From Parapedobacter defluvii (GTDB lineage Bacteria; Bacteroidota; Bacteroidia; Sphingobacteriales; Sphingobacteriaceae): 64,000 nucleotides of DNA. The stretch lies in assembly GCF_014642075.1 (NCBI RefSeq), contig NZ_BMIK01000009.1, forward strand, positions 1 to 64,000. The letters are read 5' to 3'. The notes beneath the pieces were generated by a model. The model was given only the letters and a program-made list of their open reading frames with translations. It searched no databases and was not told the origin of the DNA. Every line of letters begins with the position of its first letter. The stretch's first letter is position 1. The position numbers were made by a program, and so were the translations under genes. Positions 25,378 through 34,791 of this stretch are shown in pieces.

Positions 25378-26696
25378 TCAGCGGCAAGAGCATCCGCGGC
25401 CTGCTCAACTACAACGAGCACAAGGTCACCGAGGGGGATGCCGAACTCATCATGGCCAGCCTGTTCGGCACCGAACTGGACAAACTCAGTTTCAACGCCA
25501 AACTGGAACGTTTCGAGAACCTCACCAAGCTCAGTCCGCAGGTCAGGACAAACGCCCTGCATATCATGCTCAACTTCGACACGAGCGAGAAACTCGACCA
25601 TACCACCCTACAAAAAATAGCGGACACCTATATGGGCAAAATCGGCCTCGGTGACCAGCCCTACCTGGTCTACCTGCACAAGGACGTATCCCACCAGCAC
25701 CTGCACATCGTCACCACCACCATCCAGCCGGACGGCAAGCCCATCAACATCCACAATATCGGCAAGGCGCTATCCGAACCCGCCCGCAAGGAAATCGAAC
25801 GGAAGTTCAGGCTCGTACCTGCCGAAAGCAAGCAACGGGAACGGGTGGATGCCATCAAGGCCATCGACCCCGAAAAGGCGCAATACGGCAGGACCCCCAC
25901 AAAACGCGCCATCAGCAACGTGGTCAGTGCCGTGGTACGCAGCTACAAATTCACCAGCCTTGCCGAACTGAATGCCGTGCTCAGCCAATACAACGTAGTG
26001 GCCGACCGGGGCAAGGAGGACACCGATATGTACAAGCACCGTGGGTTGGTCTACTCCATCATCGACGCGGAGGGCAACCGCATCGGCATCCCGTTCAAGG
26101 CCAGTGTGCTGCCCTATAAACCCACGCTGGACCACCTCGAAAAGAAATTCGAGCGCAACGCCGAAAAACGGAATCTCCACAAAGACGACTTCAAGCAGCG
26201 CATCGACAAGGTGATGGACGGCTACACCCAATTCACCAAAGCCACCTTCATCTCCGAATTGGCCAAGCAGGGCATCCATGCCGTATTCCGGCAGAATGAG
26301 CAAGGCCGGATCTACGGCATCACCTACGTGGACAATAGTCACAAGACGGTATTCAACGGCAGCGACCTCGGCAAAGTGTACACCGCAAAGGCCATCACCG
26401 AAAAATTGGCCCATGCGGATATGGCCGTTACCACCAAGCAAGGACAACAGCGGGGCAAGGAAACGGACAGCAAAAAACAAGGGCAACGCCAACAGCAAAA
26501 GACTTACCTGCGTCCGGCAGTCACGCCGACCAACTACCTGCAAACGGTATTAGCCAAACACCAGCCCCCGAAGCAGAAAGTGGATGATGGCAAAGGTCTG
26601 CTCGACATAGCCCTTGCCAAGACCGCACCCGATTACGCCCCGGCCATCCCGAAACGAAAGAAGAAACGACGCAAAGGCTTCCGCTTTTCAGGATAG
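25362..26696 (+). CDS. mobB: Relaxase / mobilisation nuclease MobB
   Basis: A 444-residue relaxase (PF03432-type). The N-terminal nuclease core holds KIISGKSIRGLLNYNE (3-18), HIMLNFDTSEKL, and the metal-binding histidine motif HKDVSHQHLHIVTTTI (about 105-120). The C-terminal half is basic and helical. It nicks oriT and pilots the single strand in conjugation. GTG or ATG choices near 25362 fit; I use ATG 25362 within the mobA end. Operon with mobA and the coupling protein. Confidence 0.9.
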   Translation: MVTKIISGKSIRGLLNYNEHKVTEGDAELIMASLFGTELDKLSFNAKLERFENLTKLSPQVRTNALHIMLNFDTSEKLDHTTLQKIADTYMGKIGLGDQPYLVYLHKDVSHQHLHIVTTTIQPDGKPINIHNIGKALSEPARKEIERKFRLVPAESKQRERVDAIKAIDPEKAQYGRTPTKRAISNVVSAVVRSYKFTSLAELNAVLSQYNVVADRGKEDTDMYKHRGLVYSIIDAEGNRIGIPFKASVLPYKPTLDHLEKKFERNAEKRNLHKDDFKQRIDKVMDGYTQFTKATFISELAKQGIHAVFRQNEQGRIYGITYVDNSHKTVFNGSDLGKVYTAKAITEKLAHADMAVTTKQGQQRGKETDSKKQGQRQQQKTYLRPAVTPTNYLQTVLAKHQPPKQKVDDGKGLLDIALAKTAPDYAPAIPKRKKKRRKGFRFSG

Positions 26697-26723
26697 CGAT
26701 AATGCTGAATCTCAATACTCATG

Positions 26724-26741
26724 TCTCACATCTCATATCTA
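26724..26741 (+). repeat. Shared 18-nt leader motif, copy 1
   Basis: TCTCACATCTCATATCTA just upstream of the coupling-protein ATG; an identical copy lies before traF at 58612-58629. Confidence 0.8.
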
Positions 26742-26748
26742 CAATAAA

Positions 26749-28794
26749 ATGAACACCGGAGAAGACATCCAATCCCTACGTAAGATAGCCGACCTCAGCA
26801 GGCTGATTAGTCTCTCCATACTGGGTATCCATATTTACCTCACCTGCTACCTCGCTTTCAGGGGTTGGGGTTGGACAGCCGAAATTACAGATAGTCTCAT
26901 GGCCAATCTGGTCACTACCGGCTTATTTGACGGTACGACCAAGCCCAAGTTAGCCGCACTGGTTTTCCTTGCCATTTCGCTCATGGGTGTCAAGGGCCGC
27001 AAGGACGAGAAAATCGGCTGGCGCGGCATCGCCACCTATATCACCAGTGGCGTGTCACTCTATTTCGCCAGTGCCCTCGTGCTTTACCTGCCCGCTTCGC
27101 CAAGTGCCCTTGCCGCCGGATACATCGGCCTCACGGGAACGGGCTATTTGCTCATGCTCATTGGCGGCACCCACCTGTCACGCCTCATCAAATTCAGCCT
27201 GCAAAACGACATCTTCAATGCGGATAACGAAACATTCCCGCAGGAGGAACGCTTACTCGAAAATGAGTATTCCGTCAACCTGCCTGCGAAGTACAGGCTG
27301 AAAGACCGGATACGGGAAAGCTGGATTAATTTCATCAACCCGTTCCGTGGCCTACTGGTCATCGGCACGCCCGGTGCCGGAAAGTCCTATTTCGTCATCC
27401 GGCACATCATCGACCAGCACATCCGCAAGGGGTTCGCCTTGTTCGTCTATGACTTCAAGTATGACGACCTCACCAGGATTGCCTACAACAAACTGCTCCG
27501 GTACCGCAGGAATTACCCCGTACCCCCGAAATTCTACGTCATCAACTTCGACGACCTCAGCCGTACACACCGTTGCAACCCCCTCGATCCCCATAGTATG
27601 GATGACATCACCGATGCCACCGAAGCGTCACGGACAATCATGCTGGGCCTCAACCGCGAATGGATAAAGAAACAGGGCGACTTCTTCGTGGAATCGCCCA
27701 TCAACTTCCTCACCGCCATCATTTGGTATCTGCGGCGGTACGGGGACGGCATCTATTGCACATTGCCCCATGTCATCGAACTCATGCAGGCCGACTACGA
27801 CCCACTCTTTGCCATCCTTAGCCAGCAGGACGAGATCAAGACACTCATCAATCCGTTCATCTCCGCATTCCAGAACAACGCCAAGGAGCAACTGGAGGGG
27901 CAGATAGCCAGCGCCAAAATCGGGTTGGCACGGCTGTCATCCCCCCAACTCTATTACGTGCTGTCCGGCAACGACTTCACACTGGACGTGAACAATCCTG
28001 ACCATCCTAAGATTGTCTGCCTCGGCAACAACCCGCAGAAGTTGCAGATATATGGGGCCGTGCTCTCCTTATATATATCACGTATGATCAAATTGGTCAA
28101 CCGCAAGGGGCAACAGAAAAGCAGCCTCGTGTTCGACGAGTTCCCCACCATCTATTTCAACAACATCGACAGCCTCATCGCCACGGCCCGCTCCAACAAG
28201 GTGGCTACCACCATCGCCGTGCAGGATTTCAGCCAACTAAAAAAAGATTACGGTGCCGAGCAGGCCGACGTGATTACGGGCATCGTGGGCAACATCATCA
28301 GTGGGCAGGTCACGGGCGATACGGCGAAGACGCTTTCGGAAACGTTCGGCAAGATCATGCAGGACAGGACGAGCACCACGCTCACCAGTTCCGACACCAC
28401 CTTCACCAAGTCCACGCAACTGGATTACGCCATCCCCGCATCCAAGATTGCCACACTTTCTTCCGGCACGTTCGTGGGCATGGTGGCCGACAACCCCGAG
28501 GAAAAAATTGCACTCAAGGTATTCCACAGCGAAGTACAGAACGACCATGCTGCCATCGCCTGTGAGGAAGCTGCCTACCAACCTATCCCCAGGATCGCTA
28601 CCGTCACCGCCGAGGACATCCGTGAGAATTACTTGAAAATCAAACGCGAAGTTAGGGAATTGATGATGGAGGAGTTAGAACGGATAGAAATGGAATGGCC
28701 AGAAAAACCAAAACAACACGAGGCCGGAAATGCTAACGAATTGACGGAGCCCCCCGCGGGTGATCCGTCCGAAGGAAAGTCTATATCCATGTGA
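26749..28794 (+). CDS. Type IV coupling protein (TraG/VirD4 family, MobC of Bacteroides elements)
   Basis: A 681-residue ATPase from ATG 26749 (earlier in-frame starts lie inside the relaxase gene). The N-terminus has several membrane helices (about 20-140), then the motor domain with Walker A GTPGAGKSYFVIRH, FVYDFKYDDLTRI, Walker B-type LVFDEFPTIYF and TTIAVQDFSQLKKDYG. It links the relaxase-DNA complex to the mating channel. It follows the relaxase by 52 bases; the gap contains the leader motif. Confidence 0.9.
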   Translation: MNTGEDIQSLRKIADLSRLISLSILGIHIYLTCYLAFRGWGWTAEITDSLMANLVTTGLFDGTTKPKLAALVFLAISLMGVKGRKDEKIGWRGIATYITSGVSLYFASALVLYLPASPSALAAGYIGLTGTGYLLMLIGGTHLSRLIKFSLQNDIFNADNETFPQEERLLENEYSVNLPAKYRLKDRIRESWINFINPFRGLLVIGTPGAGKSYFVIRHIIDQHIRKGFALFVYDFKYDDLTRIAYNKLLRYRRNYPVPPKFYVINFDDLSRTHRCNPLDPHSMDDITDATEASRTIMLGLNREWIKKQGDFFVESPINFLTAIIWYLRRYGDGIYCTLPHVIELMQADYDPLFAILSQQDEIKTLINPFISAFQNNAKEQLEGQIASAKIGLARLSSPQLYYVLSGNDFTLDVNNPDHPKIVCLGNNPQKLQIYGAVLSLYISRMIKLVNRKGQQKSSLVFDEFPTIYFNNIDSLIATARSNKVATTIAVQDFSQLKKDYGAEQADVITGIVGNIISGQVTGDTAKTLSETFGKIMQDRTSTTLTSSDTTFTKSTQLDYAIPASKIATLSSGTFVGMVADNPEEKIALKVFHSEVQNDHAAIACEEAAYQPIPRIATVTAEDIRENYLKIKREVRELMMEELERIEMEWPEKPKQHEAGNANELTEPPAGDPSEGKSISM

Positions 28795-28863
28795 ATTTAC
28801 TGATAGTGAGGGGGTACAAAGTCTCGTCAAGCTAAGGGTAACAAAATATAGGGTTTTATGTGT

Positions 28864-31800
28864 CTAAATGTCCTCCAAAATTTGTTCGGCCTTACTTTTG
28901 AAACGGTAATCCATTAAGATCTTATCAAACATTTTTAAAAGCTTGGCTCGGTACTTTTTGCTTTTTTTGTCTTCATCATCTAACGCATTGTAAGCGCCGA
29001 CTACAAATTTTGTGGCGTCGTCCTCCGATCTCAGCAAATAGTCATCTTCCTCCTCTTGACTGCTCTTAGTGATTGCCAAATCGAACAAATCTACGCAACT
29101 AAACGGGGCTTCCTTAGTCTTTTCTGTGAGATACTGTACGAAATATGAAGAAATTTTGAAACTCTTCGACGAGATGTATTTTTCGAGGAAGGATTTAATG
29201 TCCAAAATTTTTATTTCGTCCATGTGCAAAAATTCCAACCTAAAACGTCTCTGAAGACTCTTATTTGACTCGCTTAGGAGAAAGGTTAGTAGTTCGAAAA
29301 CTTTGGTCTTAGAATTTTCATCAAAGTAAAAACCTTCAAATGCTACATGTACTGACCAATCATGGCTTTTTTCATTGGATTGCAGCAATTCAAAGAAGGT
29401 TTCTTTTGCCCCATTTTGTTCTTTCAGCCAGGAAAAGAATAATATGGAAACCAGCCATCGCATATCGTCATCGCCTAATTTATCAAATGATGCTACTAAC
29501 TTTCTTAATGTCGGAATCAGGCGTACAAAGTCATGATTGACAAGATATTGCAGTGACCATAATGACGCTGCCAGAACATCGACATCTTGTTCGTTTTCCA
29601 GAATCCCTACGAAAAGATCGTATGCCCTTTCGGGATTTAAATGCATTAAAAAGGCATATTTAGATAAAACAATTGCCCTAACATAATTTTCTGAACTATT
29701 CAGTGCTTTTGCCAATGTAGAAAATACCGTATCTTCATGCTCGTTGCTATCAATGAACAACAAGGAGTAGGCCGCGGAACCCGCGATACTATTCAGTCCC
29801 CACGTTACTAATCCATTAATCGTTGTCTTTTTTTCCTTTACTTCTTCTAAAACAATTTTTGATTGTCTGTCGTCCTTGAATTCCGTTTGTTGAACAAGAA
29901 AATTGATAATGTCACTGTCGTAGACTTTGCTTTCTATCAAGTGTCTGGCAATCAAACCGCAAAGCGACATGTTAGCTTTTGATAGAACCAATCCATCTGT
30001 TAGTAGCCTTTTCAGGTATTTCAAAACAATCGCCGTATCTGCTTTTCCCTCGCCCAAGCCCCAAACCCCATGTACTTTATAATCTTGATGTACACGTTCA
30101 TCAAGCATGATCGTGTCTATTAAACCGATTTTATTATCAGGATTGTTTTTGACCGCTTCATGGAATGCGCGTGCATTTTCATCTAGGCCTCCTTTTAGGA
30201 AGTGTGTTTCCCGACGGTTATTATCATACTTCAGAAATGACTTGATCCATTGTTCGTCACTCAGATATTGATATTTGTCTCGCTGGATAGGCGTACCCAC
30301 AATACCTGCGATACCACCATTGCTTGGTCTGGCATCTTTGGTCTTTTTATACTTTCGTTCCAGTTCCTGGAACGTTCTCTTCAGTTGTAAGTCCTCTTCA
30401 ATATACCTATTCGGCAATCGAAGGAGCATAAAATACTTCGTCAAGCCCCAACGTAGATGATAGAGTGGTTTGTCTCTTAGTTTATTCTGAGGGTATACGA
30501 ACAATTCATCTTTGATTTTTAGGCGATTAATGATCCCAATGGACTTGTTTTTATCCGTTTCACTAAAATAGCAAAAGCCTTTTTCGAAAAGCTCCCGGAA
30601 CTCAAAATTAAGCCTGCCATGACTCTTTAACAACGAGTTATTTTCAAGGTGTCGAAGTAGAAAGTGTATCTCATTCGGGTAGAGGGCTTCGTTTGTTTTC
30701 AATGCAAAAACCAATAAGCGGAGTCTACTCTCAGATTTTGTGGTGTTGTAACGATGCCAAAAATCGGCAAACACCTCACGGTGTTGTCCTGCAACTTTCC
30801 TTAAACAAACAGCTAATAACTTGTATAAAAACTCGTTCCCCTTTAAATGGTCCTCGTCACCCAAGTAGATATTGGCGTATTGAAACTCACCATCGATTCC
30901 CGCTTTCCTGTATCTTTTATCGTTGATTTTTTTCTCGACGATTTCTAACAAAATTGGGAATAAGAGCTCTGGGATTTTTTTCGCAATAATTTTCAGTAGC
31001 TTTTCCTCTTGATAGTCCCGATTTTTTGACTTGATAAAATATGTGTCGGACAGCAAATCATCCTCAATTTTTGAAAGCGCGTATTTTGGGTCGAAGTTTG
31101 CGATGGTCTCCAGCACATGGTGATATCCGTAAGCGTCGGTTTCCTTAAAATCCGTACATCTTTCAAATAACCTGTATGCATTGCTGTTATTCCAGTTTTT
31201 GAGCGAAAACAAGCACCATCTTACGAAACCTTCATCCTGAACGCCGGATAGAAATCCGAGAACCTTGTCTGGTGTTTCGACAAGCTGACTTTTGACAAAG
31301 ACGGAACAAGTGTGCCTACGGTAATTCTCAACATCGACACTACTTCGGTTTCTGACGAGAAAGGACAATAAGGAGATTTTCGGTTTGGGCTTGGGCGTGA
31401 CAGTACTTGGCGGCGTCCTTAGCGAATCCAATAGTCCATTAGTTAATGCCGCATCAAACCACCGCGTGCTTAAAGCATGTTCATAGAAAACTATCTGCCA
31501 ATGAATGGACCGCTTTAGCTGCTCCACCAAGAATTTTATTTCTTCTTCACTGGGATCGTCTATTGAGGCCAAAAAAGAAATGAGAAGGTGCTTTATGTGG
31601 TAAAGGATACTGGTCTCCTCAAGTAGCTTATGTACTTCTTCAAGAAATTGTTTCGGTTTGTAATCTCGAAGGTAATTCAAAATCATTTTTAGAGCAGGGC
31701 GTATTAACAACGATTGGCGATGGCTTTTTATATACCATTTTATGCTCTTTCCTTCTTCAACAAATTTCTTTGCAAAGACAAAATCAAAAAATGTTTGGTG

Positions 31801-33516
31801 GAAAAATTGAATATACTTCCCTTTCCTAGTCAATAGGTTATGGCTGGTCAGGTAGCTTATTTCGTTGCTGAAATCTTCGTAGTTGGAATCGTACACTGAA
31901 TTGATCTGCTGATTGGCAGCCATGTCGGTAGCGATTCCGTACAGTAGCCTCTTTATCCTGGCATTTTCAACTTTACCGGCAACATAATTATCCGTATGCA
32001 CGATTTTTTGATCCCAAAGTACCTGATATAAATCTTGTACGGTTGTAATACCTTGAAAGTTTGGTTGTTGCTTTGCAATGATCGAAAATATATTAAGATA
32101 TACGGGAGTCCTTAACAACCTTAGCAGTTTACTGGATATCTGCTTTCTACTTATATTAATTTTGTTTAGCTGCTGTACTACGGTTTCTTCCGGTAATTCT
32201 TGAACTCGGACCGATTTTACATTTCGATATGCCCGTAGCGTCTGGTCGTAATTCAAATCAAAAGTCCTCACCGACACAATAATTCGGACACCGTGAACAT
32301 AGGTATACTTATCGATAAGTTTTTTGTAGGTATCGAGGTATTCCCTCCGGGATGATACAGATTGCGACAACGCATCAATTTGGTCAATGAGGACAACTAG
32401 ATTTTTGTAATGTATTTTACATTGATCGATGAATTCAAAAACGGGGATTGATAGATTAACCTTTTCCTGAAGTTCTTTGAGGGTACCTGCATAATTTAAA
32501 TCCGCTTTTACACCAAGTACAGGGATACCATCATCGGTAAGTTTATCATAAAGGTCTTTTAAGATTACCGTCTTGCCCGTACCAGCATTTGCAGCCAACA
32601 GGCAAATGTTTTCCGGACGGCCCTTGCTGTCTGTTGTCAAATCGCCGGTGACCCATTTATAGAGTTCATCCACTTCTTTTCTCGGTATATGAGATTCCGG
32701 AAAGCCCTCGAATTCGTTCTTTTGAAATTTCAAATCATTGGAAGCGTTTTGCAATTGCTGATCCAGCTCAATCACGGATAATTGGTTAATCCACAGTCTG
32801 TCGATCTTTTCCTCTATCCTCAATATTCCTTCATTATTGACGATGTTCTTTACTGCAAAAAACAATGGGATTAGATGCGCCGCTTTCGGCTCTGCTAACA
32901 TTGCATCCAAATCTTGGGGTAAAATTCTTTTTATCTTTATTTTACCTAAAATATCCAACGCTTCATTTTTCAAATTTCCATCCGAAGACAGGTGTTTCAA
33001 GGTAGATTGCTTCAAACTTTTCGTTATCCATCGGTCAAGCATCGATTCCTTTCTAATAAGATGATTAAAGCCATCAATAAATTCATTGCATTTATTGTCA
33101 AAACCTTTGGAAACACAAACGAAATAAGTAAAGTCCTCTTTGTCAAATATCAATGATGGATTTGCCAATGCGTATAGTACGAATCGAGTAATCTCCTCTC
33201 CAAGAAGATTTTTGCTGAGATTATTCTGATACTGTTTACATTGGATCAAACCATAAGGGTTGCCCTTGACATATAGCACACAGTCCCTTCCGCTTTCTCT
33301 GACACCCGTCATCAATACTATATCATCAAACACATTGAATTCCCTGTGCTCGATTTTGATTTTATACAAGCTGTACACCAATTCCTCAAATCTTCTGGAA
33401 TCGGAGATTTGGTTGTAAGGAAAAGGTTCGTTTTCAAAAGCGCGTGGCCTGTCTTTACCCTCTTTTACCTTGAGTTTTTCGAATGTCAAATCTTCCATCG
33501 TAAAACGAATATCCAA
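28864..33516 (-). CDS. STAND ATPase with N-terminal Mrr-like nuclease domain (Avs-type defence candidate)
   Basis: A 1550-residue protein. The N-terminal restriction-endonuclease-like domain has RRFEELVYSLY (Glu44/45), GRDCVLYVKG (Asp78) and LIQCKQY (Gln92-x-Lys94), a PD-(D/E)xK/Mrr pattern. The STAND P-loop domain has ANAGTGKT (Walker A, 309-316), LVVLIDQIDAL (373-383) and RIIVSVRTFDLN. The remaining about 1000 residues are helical repeats suited to target sensing. AVAST proteins of this plan recognise phage components and then cleave DNA; function here is inferred. AT-rich, convergent with the coupling-protein gene. Confidence 0.84.
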   Translation of the reverse strand: MDIRFTMEDLTFEKLKVKEGKDRPRAFENEPFPYNQISDSRRFEELVYSLYKIKIEHREFNVFDDIVLMTGVRESGRDCVLYVKGNPYGLIQCKQYQNNLSKNLLGEEITRFVLYALANPSLIFDKEDFTYFVCVSKGFDNKCNEFIDGFNHLIRKESMLDRWITKSLKQSTLKHLSSDGNLKNEALDILGKIKIKRILPQDLDAMLAEPKAAHLIPLFFAVKNIVNNEGILRIEEKIDRLWINQLSVIELDQQLQNASNDLKFQKNEFEGFPESHIPRKEVDELYKWVTGDLTTDSKGRPENICLLAANAGTGKTVILKDLYDKLTDDGIPVLGVKADLNYAGTLKELQEKVNLSIPVFEFIDQCKIHYKNLVVLIDQIDALSQSVSSRREYLDTYKKLIDKYTYVHGVRIIVSVRTFDLNYDQTLRAYRNVKSVRVQELPEETVVQQLNKINISRKQISSKLLRLLRTPVYLNIFSIIAKQQPNFQGITTVQDLYQVLWDQKIVHTDNYVAGKVENARIKRLLYGIATDMAANQQINSVYDSNYEDFSNEISYLTSHNLLTRKGKYIQFFHQTFFDFVFAKKFVEEGKSIKWYIKSHRQSLLIRPALKMILNYLRDYKPKQFLEEVHKLLEETSILYHIKHLLISFLASIDDPSEEEIKFLVEQLKRSIHWQIVFYEHALSTRWFDAALTNGLLDSLRTPPSTVTPKPKPKISLLSFLVRNRSSVDVENYRRHTCSVFVKSQLVETPDKVLGFLSGVQDEGFVRWCLFSLKNWNNSNAYRLFERCTDFKETDAYGYHHVLETIANFDPKYALSKIEDDLLSDTYFIKSKNRDYQEEKLLKIIAKKIPELLFPILLEIVEKKINDKRYRKAGIDGEFQYANIYLGDEDHLKGNEFLYKLLAVCLRKVAGQHREVFADFWHRYNTTKSESRLRLLVFALKTNEALYPNEIHFLLRHLENNSLLKSHGRLNFEFRELFEKGFCYFSETDKNKSIGIINRLKIKDELFVYPQNKLRDKPLYHLRWGLTKYFMLLRLPNRYIEEDLQLKRTFQELERKYKKTKDARPSNGGIAGIVGTPIQRDKYQYLSDEQWIKSFLKYDNNRRETHFLKGGLDENARAFHEAVKNNPDNKIGLIDTIMLDERVHQDYKVHGVWGLGEGKADTAIVLKYLKRLLTDGLVLSKANMSLCGLIARHLIESKVYDSDIINFLVQQTEFKDDRQSKIVLEEVKEKKTTINGLVTWGLNSIAGSAAYSLLFIDSNEHEDTVFSTLAKALNSSENYVRAIVLSKYAFLMHLNPERAYDLFVGILENEQDVDVLAASLWSLQYLVNHDFVRLIPTLRKLVASFDKLGDDDMRWLVSILFFSWLKEQNGAKETFFELLQSNEKSHDWSVHVAFEGFYFDENSKTKVFELLTFLLSESNKSLQRRFRLEFLHMDEIKILDIKSFLEKYISSKSFKISSYFVQYLTEKTKEAPFSCVDLFDLAITKSSQEEEDDYLLRSEDDATKFVVGAYNALDDEDKKSKKYRAKLLKMFDKILMDYRFKSKAEQILEDI

Positions 33517-33789
33517 AATTTTAATAGTGCGTCGTAGCAGTTCTTATCAACAGATGTAGAATTATTCACCTTTTGTCAAACTCCAAGATGTAAGTTTTAA
33601 AGTCTAAGGTGCGTTTTCAAAGTTTGGAAAGCTGCAACCGGTCTTACATAATCAGCTTGTAGTCATTCGATACCAGTAAGGCTTTGGTCCGGATTTGATA
33701 GGTCAACTTGACGCCCAAAAATAGGAAAGCGCCGACGACCATACCGGCCCGACGCTTTCCATGTGACAATGCGTTGCGAGGTGTCCGGC
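33517..33789. other. 273-bp intergenic region
   Basis: I see no gene, repeat or RNA here. It presumably contains the promoter of the Mrr-STAND gene at its left end. Confidence 0.5.
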
Positions 33790-34086
33790 CTACGCCACTT
33801 CCAATTCCCTGCGGGCGTTGGCGAGGTCATAATCCGTTTGCAGACCAATCCAGTATTCGGCACTGATGCCCAATTCCCTTTCCAGCTTCACGGCAGTGGT
33901 TGCGGTAATATTCCGCTTGCCGCTGAACAACTCACTTAAATGGCCGGGCAAAATATTCAATGCCTTCGCCAATTCTGATTTCTTTAATTTCCTTGCTTCG
34001 ACCTCATCCAATAAGGCCTCGCCGGGATGGAGAACGAAATCAGTGATCAATTCTTCTCCGTTTTTTGATAATACTTGGTTTACCAC
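33790..34086 (-). CDS. higA: HigA-type antitoxin, XRE/HTH regulator
   Basis: A 98-residue protein starting at GTG 34086 with an AGGAG site eight bases upstream. The HTH is LKKSELAKALNILPGHLSELFSGKRNITATTAVKLERELG, followed by SAEYWIGLQTDYDLANARRELE, a hallmark of the HigA/VapI group. It neutralises the RelE-like partner encoded just upstream and represses the pair. A longer frame reaching 34347 exists but would lie inside the toxin gene. Confidence 0.88.
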   Translation of the reverse strand: MVNQVLSKNGEELITDFVLHPGEALLDEVEARKLKKSELAKALNILPGHLSELFSGKRNITATTAVKLERELGISAEYWIGLQTDYDLANARRELEVA

Positions 34087-34156
34087 GATATACGTCTCCT
34101 GTAATATTTGGTAAAGCTCCTTTTTTAGAAATTTTAAAAGTTTAAAAATTTTAACG

Positions 34157-34471
34157 TCAGGAATAATGGTTGCTGAGATCTTCCACGAAGATAATCTCAA
34201 CACGCTCCCTGCCACCTTCCGTTTCCAGCCGGAACACGATGCGATAGGCATCGTTGACCCGCACGGAGTACTTTCCTTGTAGATTACCTGATAACTTTTC
34301 GAAATGAAGCGATTTGTTGGCCCGCAAATCGTTGCTGTTTTTCGCATTCTTCATTTGCAAAACACGTTTCTTGAAACCCCTGATGATTTCTTGGCCGAAT
34401 CGCGGTTTTCCTTTCACGGCTTTGCCAACATAGAGGTCACTCAGGTAATCATCTTCGATGATGACGACCAT
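34157..34471 (-). CDS. higB: HigB/RelE-type toxin
   Basis: A 104-residue protein of the RelE/HigB fold: GFKKRVLQMKNAKNSNDL, LHFEKLSGNLQGKYSVRVNDAYRIVFRLE and VEIIFVEDLSNHY. Such toxins cleave mRNA at the ribosome. The toxin-first order is typical of HigBA. It stabilises the element as an addiction or abortive module (inferred). Confidence 0.88.
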   Translation of the reverse strand: MVVIIEDDYLSDLYVGKAVKGKPRFGQEIIRGFKKRVLQMKNAKNSNDLRANKSLHFEKLSGNLQGKYSVRVNDAYRIVFRLETEGGRERVEIIFVEDLSNHYS

Positions 34472-34509
34472 TTTCTACATAGTATTTTTTTATGTTAAAG
34501 AACTAATAA

Positions 34510-34554
34510 TTACCAAAAATAGGTAAAATATTTTTAATTACCAAATTTTGGTAA
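34510..34554. promoter_or_regulatory. Double TTACC/GGTAA operator upstream of higBA
   Basis: TTACC-N7-GGTAA (34510-34526) and the perfect palindrome TTACCAAATTTTGGTAA (34538-34554) lie 39-83 bases before the toxin start. Spacing of 28 bases, near three helix turns, suggests cooperative HigA binding. The rest of the 34472-34750 gap holds no gene. Confidence 0.65.
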
Positions 34555-34750
34555 AAAAGTGTCTTGCTGGGGTTAAAATCAGTTTCAGCAGAGGTAACCA
34601 TTTCCTTGCTTATACCTGCGGAATTAAAACCCTCGTGTATGTAATTGAGCCAATCTCGGTCCGAACGTCAGGAAGCCGCCTAATAGCCCATCCCAACCAT
34701 CCATCATGCCTAAGACAACATTACTTTTATGCAGTGATATCATAAAAGTA

Positions 34751-34758
34751 TAAATTTG
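34751..34758 (+). promoter_or_regulatory. -7 element TAAATTTG
   Basis: A perfect consensus match 34 bases before ATG 34792. It argues against a TTG start at 34756. Confidence 0.6.
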
Positions 34759-34791
34759 AGAAATCATATTACGCTTAGTAAATTTAGTGCC

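Noticed and set aside
25770-26543. 257-residue frame antisense to the relaxase
   Set aside because: Repetitive Val/Gly/Leu composition typical of shadow frames in GC-rich genes.
33663-33863. Short minus-strand frame after higA
   Set aside because: Overlaps the antitoxin end in another frame with no ribosome site.
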